Assembly (NCBI GenBank): GCA_003491845.1
Contig: DNBN01000214.1
Coordinates: forward strand, 9,242-24,239
Length of the DNA stretch: 14,998 bases
DNA from: Porticoccaceae bacterium
Lineage (GTDB): Bacteria > Pseudomonadota > Gammaproteobacteria > Pseudomonadales > Porticoccaceae
Direction: 5' to 3'
In this document: positions 6,616 through 13,152 of the stretch, piece after piece
Layout of the letters: the number at the start of each line of letters is the position of its first letter
Position numbering within the stretch: position 1 is the stretch's first letter
Made by a program: the position numbers and the translations under genes
The notes under the pieces: model-generated
The model's input: only the letters and a program-made list of their open reading frames with translations
Databases searched by the model: none
Told to the model about the DNA's origin: nothing

Positions 6616-6975
6616 TCACTCAGTTGAGGAAGTTTTCCCTATTGAATTAGGTATATAGTCTCCTACCACATCTTTCATCAGACCTTTGTTATCAAAATAC
6701 ACAGTAATACCTTGCTCGGTCTTAACCCCAGTGGCAGAGGTATTTCTAAAGACATAGTCCCAACGGTGAGTGTTAAAGGTATCTGTTACTATAGGCGTTC
6801 CCAGAACAAATTGCACCTGAGCTTTTGACATGCCAGGCTGCAATTTATTGGCCATGTCTTGATCAAGAATATTACCTTGTTGGACGTTAATTTTATGGAC
6901 ACCAGGAAATTTTATCCAGCTGCACCCCGATGAGAGAAGAGTAATAATTACCAAGGTTACAGCAAAAAATCGCAT
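6616..6975 (-). CDS. bamE: Outer membrane protein assembly factor BamE (SmpA)
   Basis: Lipoprotein subunit of the BAM complex that inserts beta-barrel proteins into the outer membrane. The likely product is 119 aa: a short basic N terminus, a hydrophobic run and a lipobox ending LLSSGC, with lipidated Cys18, then the conserved VQQGNILDQDMANKLQPGMS, KAQVQFVLGTPIVTD and RWDYVFR blocks. I chose the ATG at 6975 because it places the lipobox correctly and has GGAAG 6 bases upstream. The frame is open for 29 more codons upstream, but that extension would run into the fur start and spoil the signal peptide. bamE divergent from fur is a standard gammaproteobacterial arrangement. Confidence 0.94.
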   Translation of the reverse strand: MRFFAVTLVIITLLSSGCSWIKFPGVHKINVQQGNILDQDMANKLQPGMSKAQVQFVLGTPIVTDTFNTHRWDYVFRNTSATGVKTEQGITVYFDNKGLMKDVVGDYIPNSIGKTSSTE

Positions 6976-7044
6976 GACAGGCTTCCAGTTAGGCTCGATA
7001 AAAGACATAATCACTATATTCAAAATATTCAAGAAGAGCAAATT
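6976..7044. promoter_or_regulatory. Divergent bamE/fur intergenic region
   Basis: The 69 bases must hold both promoters. TATATT near 7014-7019 could be the fur -10 but lacks a clear -35. AAGAAGAG (7031-7038) is a good ribosome-binding site 6 bases before the fur ATG. I see no convincing 19-bp Fur box. Confidence 0.35.
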
Positions 7045-7449
7045 ATGATTCATAAAGATCACGAGCTTAAGAAGGCTGGTCTAAAGGTCACGTTACCACG
7101 GATTAAAATCCTTCAGATATTGGAGAATACACCTGAATGGCACATGACAGCTGAGGATATTTATCAAGCACTACGAGATGCCCAGGAAGATGTTGGCATT
7201 GCTACAGTCTACAGAGTATTGACCCAATTTGAAGCAGCTGGATTGATTACCAGGCACAGCTTTGATAATGGCCCAGCAGTCTATGAGCTTGATCGAGGTG
7301 ATGGTCATGACCACATGGTTTGTACTGAAACTGGAAAGGTTGTTGAATTTCAAAATCCTGAAATTCAGAAGCTGCAAGAGCAAATTGCCAAAGAGAATGG
7401 ATACAAAGTAGTTGGACACAGTTTAGTTTTATATGTAAAGCCAATCTAA
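7045..7449 (+). CDS. fur: Ferric uptake regulator Fur
   Basis: Iron-responsive dimeric repressor of iron-uptake genes. At 134 aa it is short, like Pseudomonas Fur rather than the E. coli protein. The winged-helix domain is typical (ELKKAGLKVTLPRIKIL, then GIATVYRVLTQFEAAGLITR as recognition region). In E. coli numbering, which matches residue for residue, the hinge metal site is complete: H33, E81, H88, H90 and E101. The structural CxxC is incomplete (C93, T96), as in Pseudomonas. The third site, H87/D89/E108/H125 in E. coli, has G87 and Q108 here and so keeps only D89 and H125. The start is secure, with AAGAAGAG 6 bases upstream. It is divergent from bamE. Confidence 0.96.
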   Translation: MIHKDHELKKAGLKVTLPRIKILQILENTPEWHMTAEDIYQALRDAQEDVGIATVYRVLTQFEAAGLITRHSFDNGPAVYELDRGDGHDHMVCTETGKVVEFQNPEIQKLQEQIAKENGYKVVGHSLVLYVKPI

Positions 7450-7478
7450 TAGCTTGCCGCCTCCTGTAGGATACTGTT

Positions 7479-7501
7479 AAGGGAAATAAAAAACCTAAAT
7501 G
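7479..7501 (+). promoter_or_regulatory. A-rich translation-initiation region with AANAANAA motif upstream of the AGCS symporter
   Basis: Between a distant AAGGGA (7479-7484) and the ATG at 7499 lies an A-rich run, AAATAAAAAA (7484-7493). It contains an AANAANAA match, the type of site bound by Hfq with Crc near start codons of catabolite-repressed genes in pseudomonads. This is a sequence resemblance only, and A-rich leaders are common in AT-rich genomes. Confidence 0.3.
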
Positions 7502-8884
7502 CTAACGTTAAAGCAAGTTGAAGATTTTTTAAATGCATGGGCTGATGCCATGTGGAGCACACCACTGGTTATTTTATTAGTTGGGGGTGGATTATTTTTT
7601 ATGATTTACTCGCGGTTCCGTCCTTACCGCTACTTTGGTCACGCTGTTGACTTATTGCGTGGAAAGTATAGTGATCCTAATGATCCTGGGCATATTCCTC
7701 ATTCTCAAGCGCTAGCCACTGCACTCTCTGGAACCCTTGGTTTGGGTAACATTGCCGGGGTGGCTATCGCTATTAGCATGGGTGGGCCTGGCGCTGTATT
7801 TTGGATGTGGGTAACTGCTATTGTTGGTGTGTCCACCAAATTCTATACGGCATCACTGGCGATCATGTTCCGCGGTAAAGACGCTGATGGTGCAGTTCAA
7901 GGTGGGCCGATGTATGTTATCACTGAGGGAATGGGTAAGCGTTGGTACCCCTTAGCGGTGTTATTTGCAGTGGCCTGCACGATTGGTGCGCTACCACTGT
8001 TCCAAGCCAATCAATTTATTCAATTATTGCGAGATGTGATTGCAATCCCAGCGGGCATGGCAACTACTGAGGATCATTTCACCTTTGACCTTGTGTCCAG
8101 TGCCATTGTGGCAACTCTGGTAGGCCTAGTGATCGTTGGGCGAATTGAGCGAATTGGCCGAATTACGGTAAAACTAGTGCCCGCGATGGTTTTAATGTAT
8201 TTGTTTATGACCGCCACGGTGCTCTTCACCTATGCTGCGGATATTCCAGCGACACTGCTGTTGATCGTAACGGATGCCTTTACCGGTGAAGCAGTTGCTG
8301 GTGGATCCATAGGCGCAGTAATACTTATTGGTGTGCGAAGAGGCGCATTTTCTAACGAAGCTGGTATAGGTACTGAATCCATGGCTCATGGTGCGGCAAA
8401 GACTCAGCAACCAATTCGCGAGGGAGTCGTCGCGATGGTAGGTCCGGTAGTAGATACCCTAGTAGTCTGTACCTGCACAGCCTTGATTATTTTGTTAACT
8501 GGTGTTTGGCAAAGTGCTGACGGAGTAGAGGGTGTAACGCTTACTGCACGAGCGATAGAGCAGGTTTTCCCTGAAACAGGCATTTACTTGTTGTTAACCA
8601 TGGTTGGGTTACTAAGCTTTAGTACCATGGTGACAATGTGGTTCTACGGTGCTAAGTGTACGGGCTTTTTATTGGGATCTCATCGGCAGCATTATTATAC
8701 GCCGGTGTATCTGGCACTTCTTTTGGGCGGAGCGGTAGTATCAATGGATGTTGTAAACGGTTTGATTCTTGCGACCTATGCTACCATGGCGATTCCAACC
8801 ATGGTCTCTGCGCTTTATTTGGCGCCTAAAGTTAATCAGGCGGCAAAAATTTATTTTGACGAATTGAGAGTAAACAAGCGTTAA
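7499..8884 (+). CDS. AGCS family sodium/alanine (glycine) symporter
   Basis: An inner-membrane sodium-coupled amino-acid importer of the alanine/glycine:cation symporter family (AlsT/AgcS type), 461 aa. The N-terminal helix near residues 18-38 leads into IYSRFRPYRYFGHAVDLLRG, then the family core ALATALSGTLGLGNIAGVAI, the GGPGAVFWMWVTAIVGVSTKF signature and VQGGPMYVITEGMGKRW. Later blocks are VRRGAFSNEAGIGTESMAHGAA and the FSTMVTMWFYGAKC segment. About 10-11 helices are visible. It sits 49 bases after fur on the same strand, where other gammaproteobacteria often have recN divergent from fur. Its stop codon overlaps that of the convergent glutathione peroxidase gene (TTAA), leaving no room for an intergenic terminator. 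Confidence 0.95.
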   Translation: MLTLKQVEDFLNAWADAMWSTPLVILLVGGGLFFMIYSRFRPYRYFGHAVDLLRGKYSDPNDPGHIPHSQALATALSGTLGLGNIAGVAIAISMGGPGAVFWMWVTAIVGVSTKFYTASLAIMFRGKDADGAVQGGPMYVITEGMGKRWYPLAVLFAVACTIGALPLFQANQFIQLLRDVIAIPAGMATTEDHFTFDLVSSAIVATLVGLVIVGRIERIGRITVKLVPAMVLMYLFMTATVLFTYAADIPATLLLIVTDAFTGEAVAGGSIGAVILIGVRRGAFSNEAGIGTESMAHGAAKTQQPIREGVVAMVGPVVDTLVVCTCTALIILLTGVWQSADGVEGVTLTARAIEQVFPETGIYLLLTMVGLLSFSTMVTMWFYGAKCTGFLLGSHRQHYYTPVYLALLLGGAVVSMDVVNGLILATYATMAIPTMVSALYLAPKVNQAAKIYFDELRVNKR

Positions 8885-9360
8885 AGTAGTCCTTCAATAT
8901 GCACTGCTATGGCATCAGGCTTGGTGATGGGGGCGAATCTTTCTACCACATGGCCCTGTTTATTGATTAGAAACTTAGTAAAATTCCACTTGATACTGTC
9001 AGTAATAAGCCCTTTTGCCTGCTTTGTTAAGTACTTGTAGAGCGGGTGTTGATTGGCGCCATTGACATCAACTTTTGCCATTACTGGAAAGCTAAGCCCG
9101 TAGTTGAGTTGGCAAAACTCTTGAATACTTTCATTATTGCCCGGTTCTTGAGCGCCAAACTGATTGCAGGGGATTGCTATTATAGTTAGACCTTTTTCAT
9201 TATAACGCTCATGCAGGGCCTGCAAGCCCTCATATTGGGGGGTAAAGCCACATTGACTGGCGGTATTTACAATCAGTACAACCTTGCCTTGGAAATCTGA
9301 TAAGGCCTTATCTTGTTTATTGCTATCAGACAAAGTGAAATCGTAAATTGAATCTACCAT
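8881..9360 (-). CDS. Glutathione peroxidase family protein (Cys type, probably thioredoxin-dependent)
   Basis: Reduces hydrogen peroxide and organic hydroperoxides. The 159-aa sequence carries the peroxidatic Cys37 in NTASQCGFTPQYEGLQ, the NQFGAQEPG motif (Gln71) and WNF with Trp125 and Asn126, completing the Cys/Gln/Trp/Asn catalytic set. An additional Cys83 in EFCQLN lies where the resolving Cys of thioredoxin-dependent 2-Cys members such as BtuE and the plant/yeast enzymes is found, so thioredoxin is a more likely electron donor than glutathione. No signal peptide is visible, so it should be cytoplasmic. It starts 36 bases after panB on the same strand and may be the last gene of that operon, occupying the position where panC would be expected. 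Confidence 0.94.
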   Translation of the reverse strand: MVDSIYDFTLSDSNKQDKALSDFQGKVVLIVNTASQCGFTPQYEGLQALHERYNEKGLTIIAIPCNQFGAQEPGNNESIQEFCQLNYGLSFPVMAKVDVNGANQHPLYKYLTKQAKGLITDSIKWNFTKFLINKQGHVVERFAPITKPDAIAVHIEGLL

Positions 9361-9396
9361 GGGTATTTCCTTGTGGTTTTAGCGTTAAAAAATTGG

Positions 9397-10188
9397 TTAA
9401 TCACAACAGTGCTCAGGTCCGGGGAAACTTCCGTTAGAAACTTCAACACTGTATGTTTTAAGTGCGTCTTGAATGCTGTTAGCGCCAGCTAAAAAGTCTT
9501 TAGAAAATTTAGGTAAGCGTTTAGAGATGCCTAACATGTCATGCAATACTAGCACTTGAGCATCAGTGCTTGCTCCTGCACCAATGCCTATTACTGGAAT
9601 GTCCAATGCTGCGGTTAAGGCAGTGCCCAGAGTAGATGGAACGCATTCTACAACAATAAGATCGGCCCCAGCATCTTGTATCGCTATGGCCTCTTGAATC
9701 ATTTTTTTTGCCTCGGCTTCGGCACGTCCTTGCACTTTAAAACCGCCAAATTTATGAACTGACTGAGGCGTTAGCCCAACATGACCACATACGGGAATAC
9801 CTCTCTGGCTGAGTAAATAGACGATTTCTGTCAACCACTCCCCTCCTTCTAGTTTTACCATCTGAGCGCCTGATCGCATTAAGGTGGCTGCATTTTCTAA
9901 CGCTTTGATCTCAGTTGCGTAGGACATAAAGGGCATGTCACTGACAAGTAGGGAGTGATTATTCCCTCGTTTTACAGCTGAGGTATGGTAGGCCATTTCA
10001 TCAACAGTCACAGGAATTGTACTGTCATGTCCCAAAATAACATTACCCAATGAATCACCTACCAGTGCAACTTCTATTGCTGCAGCCTCTATAAGATGCG
10101 AAAAAGTATAATCATAGGCAGTGATAGCGGAAAATTTCTCGCCATTTTTTTTCATTGAACGTAGGGTGTTTATAGAAATTTTCTTCAT
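9397..10188 (-). CDS. panB: 3-methyl-2-oxobutanoate hydroxymethyltransferase PanB
   Basis: First committed step of pantothenate synthesis: transfers a hydroxymethyl group from methylene-tetrahydrofolate to alpha-ketoisovalerate to make ketopantoate. The 263-aa length is standard. The metal and catalytic residues fall at the same numbers as in E. coli: D45 (VGDSLGNV), D84 (SDMPFMSY), E114 (VKLEGG) and E181 (VECVP). The loop GHVGLTPQSVHKFGGFKVQG and the C-terminal FPGPEHC are also present. It lies 51 bases after the deoxynucleoside kinase gene. The usual partner panC, encoding pantothenate synthetase, does not follow; a peroxidase gene does. The ribosome-binding site is weak. Confidence 0.97.
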   Translation of the reverse strand: MKKISINTLRSMKKNGEKFSAITAYDYTFSHLIEAAAIEVALVGDSLGNVILGHDSTIPVTVDEMAYHTSAVKRGNNHSLLVSDMPFMSYATEIKALENAATLMRSGAQMVKLEGGEWLTEIVYLLSQRGIPVCGHVGLTPQSVHKFGGFKVQGRAEAEAKKMIQEAIAIQDAGADLIVVECVPSTLGTALTAALDIPVIGIGAGASTDAQVLVLHDMLGISKRLPKFSKDFLAGANSIQDALKTYSVEVSNGSFPGPEHCCD

Positions 10189-10239
10189 CGGACCATGATA
10201 ACCTATTAGAAAGAGTAAACTTAACGCCTACAGTTTATC

Positions 10240-10974
10240 TTAGTAAAACGAAGAAGCAACGGTAGTTTTTTCTGCTGTGAGTGGATGGGGGTTGTAATAG
10301 TGCCTGCCGGACTGGGTTTGCAAGATAAATCTCACAAGATTGTAGTAGTCAAGCTTGTGATTATTAGTAAGATTTATCTCTGATGTATTCACTATGAGCA
10401 ACGGTGTGTCATCATAATGATAAAAAAATTGGGTATAAGCATCGTTAAGTTGTTGTAAATAACTCTCTTCGATAGGTTTTTCAATGGCATGGCCACGTCG
10501 CTGAAGTCTTTCATATAACGTAGCCGTTGGTGCTTGAAGGTAAATGACCAAATCAGGTTTTGGAAGGTCGGTGATAACATTGTCATACACGGTTTGATAG
10601 AGTCGATATTCGTCATCTTCTAGAGTAACTTTGGCAAATAAGGGGTCCTTGTCAATTAAAAAGTCAGACACCCTTACTTGTTGAAAAATGTCACCTTGAC
10701 GTAAAGACTGAAGTTTTTGCATTCTTTGAAATAAAAAGTGTAATTGAACCGATAGTGCATGGGTTCGCCTGTCTCTGTAAAAGCGTTCTAAAAAGGGGTT
10801 TTCCTCGGACTTTTCCAGCAAAATATCATAATTAAATGTGCCCGCAAGACGTTTGGCCAAGGTTGTTTTACCAACCCCAATTGGGCCTTCAACAGCAATA
10901 TATGATGGTATTGTGATGTCGGTGTGCTCTAAATTGAGTTTTGCTAATAGACCATCAAACACACTTAACCCCAC
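10240..10974 (-). CDS. Deoxynucleoside kinase (dNK/dGK family)
   Basis: Phosphorylates deoxynucleosides in nucleotide salvage; which one cannot be told from sequence. The 244-aa protein has a P-loop GPIGVGKT (30-37), EENPFLERFYRDRRTHALSV, QLHFLFQRMQKL, a DFLIDKD segment at the usual DRS-like position, PDLVIYLQAP, and the arginine-rich lid RLQRRGHAIEKPI. The gene lies between folK and panB. Similar insertions are known in some gammaproteobacterial pan/fol clusters, as far as I recall. The start is uncertain: both the GTG at 10974 and a GTG at 10962 are possible, the second preceded by a G-rich run 6 bases upstream; no ATG is available before the P-loop. It begins 15 bases after the folK stop. 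Confidence 0.9.
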   Translation of the reverse strand: MGLSVFDGLLAKLNLEHTDITIPSYIAVEGPIGVGKTTLAKRLAGTFNYDILLEKSEENPFLERFYRDRRTHALSVQLHFLFQRMQKLQSLRQGDIFQQVRVSDFLIDKDPLFAKVTLEDDEYRLYQTVYDNVITDLPKPDLVIYLQAPTATLYERLQRRGHAIEKPIEESYLQQLNDAYTQFFYHYDDTPLLIVNTSEINLTNNHKLDYYNLVRFILQTQSGRHYYNPHPLTAEKTTVASSFY

Positions 10975-10989
10975 AACTTTTTATTAATT

Positions 10990-11478
10990 CTATAGCTTTA
11001 CAATACCCTGATCGAGACAATTTGCCAACAAGTCAGTAACCGTTTTATTTTCAGTAATCAATAATTGAGGATCAATTTCTGACATTGGTAATAGCACAAA
11101 TGCTCGCTCAGAAATTCTAGGGTGCGGAATAGTTAATCGCGGCTTATTAAGCACTAATTTACCATAAATCAATATATCTAGATCAAGAGTTCTGGGCCCC
11201 CATCGCTGGTTTCGAATTCGCTCCTGATCGTTTTCGATAGTTTGCAGATAGTCAAGTAGATCAAGAGCAGACAGGCCAGTATTTAACCGAACAACTGCAT
11301 TGATATAATCTGGTTGATCTTGAGGTCCAATAGGATTTGTGCAGTAAAAAGAAGAACAAATTAGGTCATCTATCTTTGGATGCTCACGTAACACCTCAAG
11401 AGCCTTATTCAGTTGCTCTTTGGGATCCTCAAGATTGCCAGCAAGATTACTCCCCAAGCCAAGATAGACAACCTCCAT
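10990..11478 (-). CDS. folK: 2-amino-4-hydroxy-6-hydroxymethyldihydropteridine pyrophosphokinase FolK
   Basis: Transfers pyrophosphate from ATP to hydroxymethyl-dihydropterin in folate synthesis. All HPPK landmarks are present in 162 aa: YLGLGSNLAGN at the start, SSFYCTNPIGPQDQPDYINAV, the loop RNQRWGPRTLDLDILIYG with the Mg-binding D99 and D101, and HPRISERAFVLLPMSEI. Its ATG shares one base with the TAA of pcnB (TAATG), so the two are very likely translationally coupled. It supplies the folate pathway that provides the methylene-tetrahydrofolate used by PanB further along the same cluster. Confidence 0.97.
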   Translation of the reverse strand: MEVVYLGLGSNLAGNLEDPKEQLNKALEVLREHPKIDDLICSSFYCTNPIGPQDQPDYINAVVRLNTGLSALDLLDYLQTIENDQERIRNQRWGPRTLDLDILIYGKLVLNKPRLTIPHPRISERAFVLLPMSEIDPQLLITENKTVTDLLANCLDQGIVKL

Positions 11479-12833
11479 TAATCTTCAATGACCTTTTTTT
11501 TGCGTGAGTTACGACGTGGCCGCTTTTTACCGGATATTTTCCCAGCTGCATCTGACATCGCCTGCTTTTGCTCTTCATCGGATTCTTGATATTGAGTCCA
11601 CCATTCGCCCATTCCATTGAGATCTTCACCGGCTTGTTCTCGCAGTAAAATAAAATCATAGGCAGCCCGAAAGCGAGAATGTTCTAACAAGCGTTTTGCT
11701 CTTTGTCCTCCGCGCCGAGGTAGCTGCAGTTGTAAATCCCATATTTCTCGCATAGGAATGGTAAATCGTTTTGGAATGGCGGTGATCACTATTTGTCTGG
11801 ATATGGCTTCGCTAGCAGCTTTGCTAAGGGCATAAGTAGCTGAATTCCCTTTTTCCTGAAGCTGATTCGACAAGCGCTCTACTTCTGGCCAGAGTAATGC
11901 GGCATAAATAAAAGCAGGCGTCACTCGTTGATTAGAAGAAATCCGTAAATCAGTATTAATAAAAGCCTGCTCAATTAATTGCTTAGCATTGCTTTTACCA
12001 TTATTCATAAGGCGATCAGCCTGAGGAATTAAAGCGCCGAATACACTGTAGTTGCGCAGCAGGCTTAAGGTCACTGAACCCTTACCACTCATAAATAATT
12101 TAAGCGTTTCATCAAATAGCCTTGGTGGGGACACATGACTTAAATTATTAGCTAATTTAGCGATCGGTTTAGCTGTGCTTGGCTCTATCTTGAAGCCTAA
12201 TTTGGCAGTAAAACGAATGACACGCAAAATACGAACAGGGTCTTCGCGATAACGAGCATCAGGTACGCCTATCATCCTAATTATTCGGTTTTGTATATCT
12301 TCTAAGCCATTCGTAAAGTCATGAATAGTATTGTCTGTTGGATTATAGTACAGAGCATTTACAGTCAAATCCCTTCTTTGAGCATCTTCATTGATAGAGC
12401 CAAAAACGTTGTCTCTGGTGAGCATACCACTCTCATTCTGTTGCATCTGCGTAGAACGTGACGCTACTGTAGTACCATTACTTTGCTCATTAGAGCGAAA
12501 GGTAGTAACTTCGATGAGCTCTCTGCTGAGTTGTACATGGACTATTTGGAATCTTCTGCCTATGATCCTAGATCGTCGAAATAATGATTTAACTTCCGCA
12601 GGTTGGGCATCAGTGGCGACATCAAAATCTTTCGGGTGAATACCCAGTAGCAAATCTCGTACTGAGCCTCCAACAATATAGGCTTCATAGCCAGCTTTTT
12701 GTAGAGTACGAACAACCTTAATGGCATCTTTACTCATTGACGCTGGGTTTATCCCATACGTGTTTGCGTCTACGACTAGAGGCTTCGATGTTAGAGTTTT
12801 GGTGTCAAAAAAATTTACTATGCGCTTAAGCAT
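11478..12833 (-). CDS. pcnB: Poly(A) polymerase I
   Basis: Adds 3' poly(A) tails that promote RNA decay. The 451-aa length matches E. coli PcnB. The class II nucleotidyltransferase head is clear: YIVGGSVRDLLLG (53-64), KDFDVATDA with the catalytic D69 and D71, then IIGRRFQIVHV, the RRDLTVNALYYNP block and REDPVRILRVIRFTAKLGF. The C-terminal domain contains IPKRFTIPMREIWDLQLQLP, RAKRLLEHSRFRAAYDFILL and a basic tail (KKRPRRNSRKKK) of the kind that separates poly(A) polymerases from CCA-adding enzymes. The N-terminal MLKRIVNFF resembles that of E. coli, supporting this ATG, although no Shine-Dalgarno sequence is seen. It is the first gene of the pcnB-folK-kinase-panB run and is separated from the upstream regulator by a terminator. 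Confidence 0.96.
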   Translation of the reverse strand: MLKRIVNFFDTKTLTSKPLVVDANTYGINPASMSKDAIKVVRTLQKAGYEAYIVGGSVRDLLLGIHPKDFDVATDAQPAEVKSLFRRSRIIGRRFQIVHVQLSRELIEVTTFRSNEQSNGTTVASRSTQMQQNESGMLTRDNVFGSINEDAQRRDLTVNALYYNPTDNTIHDFTNGLEDIQNRIIRMIGVPDARYREDPVRILRVIRFTAKLGFKIEPSTAKPIAKLANNLSHVSPPRLFDETLKLFMSGKGSVTLSLLRNYSVFGALIPQADRLMNNGKSNAKQLIEQAFINTDLRISSNQRVTPAFIYAALLWPEVERLSNQLQEKGNSATYALSKAASEAISRQIVITAIPKRFTIPMREIWDLQLQLPRRGGQRAKRLLEHSRFRAAYDFILLREQAGEDLNGMGEWWTQYQESDEEQKQAMSDAAGKISGKKRPRRNSRKKKVIED

Positions 12834-12936
12834 TAATTTATAGTCAGAATGTTGTGAGCATAGTTTAACAGAGGACGTAGCCTTCGGTGTGACTTATTGC
12901 ATATTCACAGAGTAAAAGTCATCTTAATGTGAAATC

Positions 12937-12964
12937 AAAAAGAGGCTGCCTTTCGGCAGCCTCT
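12937..12964 (-). terminator. Strong intrinsic terminator between the response regulator and pcnB
   Basis: On the minus strand AGAGGCTGCC and GGCAGCCTCT form a perfect 10-bp GC-rich stem closed by a GAAA (GNRA) tetraloop and followed directly by TTTTT. It can only act on minus-strand transcripts, so it ends either the regulator message or, more likely, a separate small RNA made in the gap. The pcnB promoter must lie between it and 12834; I cannot pick one out there. Confidence 0.93.
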
Positions 12965-13025
12965 ATAGTGAGCTTTTAGGCGTAAGCCTTTCAAACCCTT
13001 TCGCAATCCATTATTATTATTGTTT
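12937..13025 (-). ncRNA. Candidate CrcZ-like small RNA (Hfq/Crc decoy)
   Basis: Predicted RNA of about 90 nt in the gap between the CbrB-like regulator and pcnB, exactly where Pseudomonas has crcZ. Its 5' part, starting near 13025, reads AAACAATAATAATAATGG, a run of AAN triplets matching the AANAANAA motif bound by the distal face of Hfq with Crc. Several further AAN units lie just upstream (to 13035) should initiation be earlier. The middle has a small AGGC/GCCT hairpin (TTAC loop), and the 3' end is the GNRA-loop terminator with a U-tract. No open frame of note fits inside. It is much shorter than the roughly 400-nt CrcZ of P. aeruginosa. Position, motif and terminator are seen; the decoy function is inference. 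Confidence 0.5.
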
Positions 13026-13031
13026 ATTGTT

Positions 13032-13061
13032 ATTATGTTTAATGCCACACACATGTGTCTA
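13032..13061 (-). promoter_or_regulatory. Sigma-70-type promoter for the candidate small RNA, with overlapping palindrome
   Basis: On the minus strand TAGACA (13061-13056, 5 of 6 to TTGACA) and CATAAT (13037-13032, 5 of 6 to TATAAT) are 18 bases apart. This puts the start near 13025. The 10-bp palindrome ACACATGTGT (13049-13058) overlaps the -35 and could be a regulator site. No GG-N10-GC sigma-54 promoter is present anywhere in 12965-13152. Confidence 0.5.
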
Positions 13062-13152
13062 ACTTAGTTTAATCAAAAAAGCTATTACTGCAAGACATTT
13101 AATTGATATTTTAAGAATACTTCGCTGTGAATTTATGTTTTTTTAGAACCAA

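Noticed and set aside
6976..7044. Fur box (autoregulation) upstream of fur
   Set aside because: ATAATCACTATATTC is AT-rich but does not give a convincing match to the 19-bp GATAATGATAATCATTATC consensus.
6976..7062. N-terminal extension of BamE by 29 residues
   Set aside because: It would bury the lipoprotein signal peptide and overlap the fur start codon; the ATG at 6975 has a good ribosome site and correct lipobox spacing.
12391..12639. Plus-strand frame inside pcnB
   Set aside because: Antisense shadow of the conserved nucleotidyltransferase domain.
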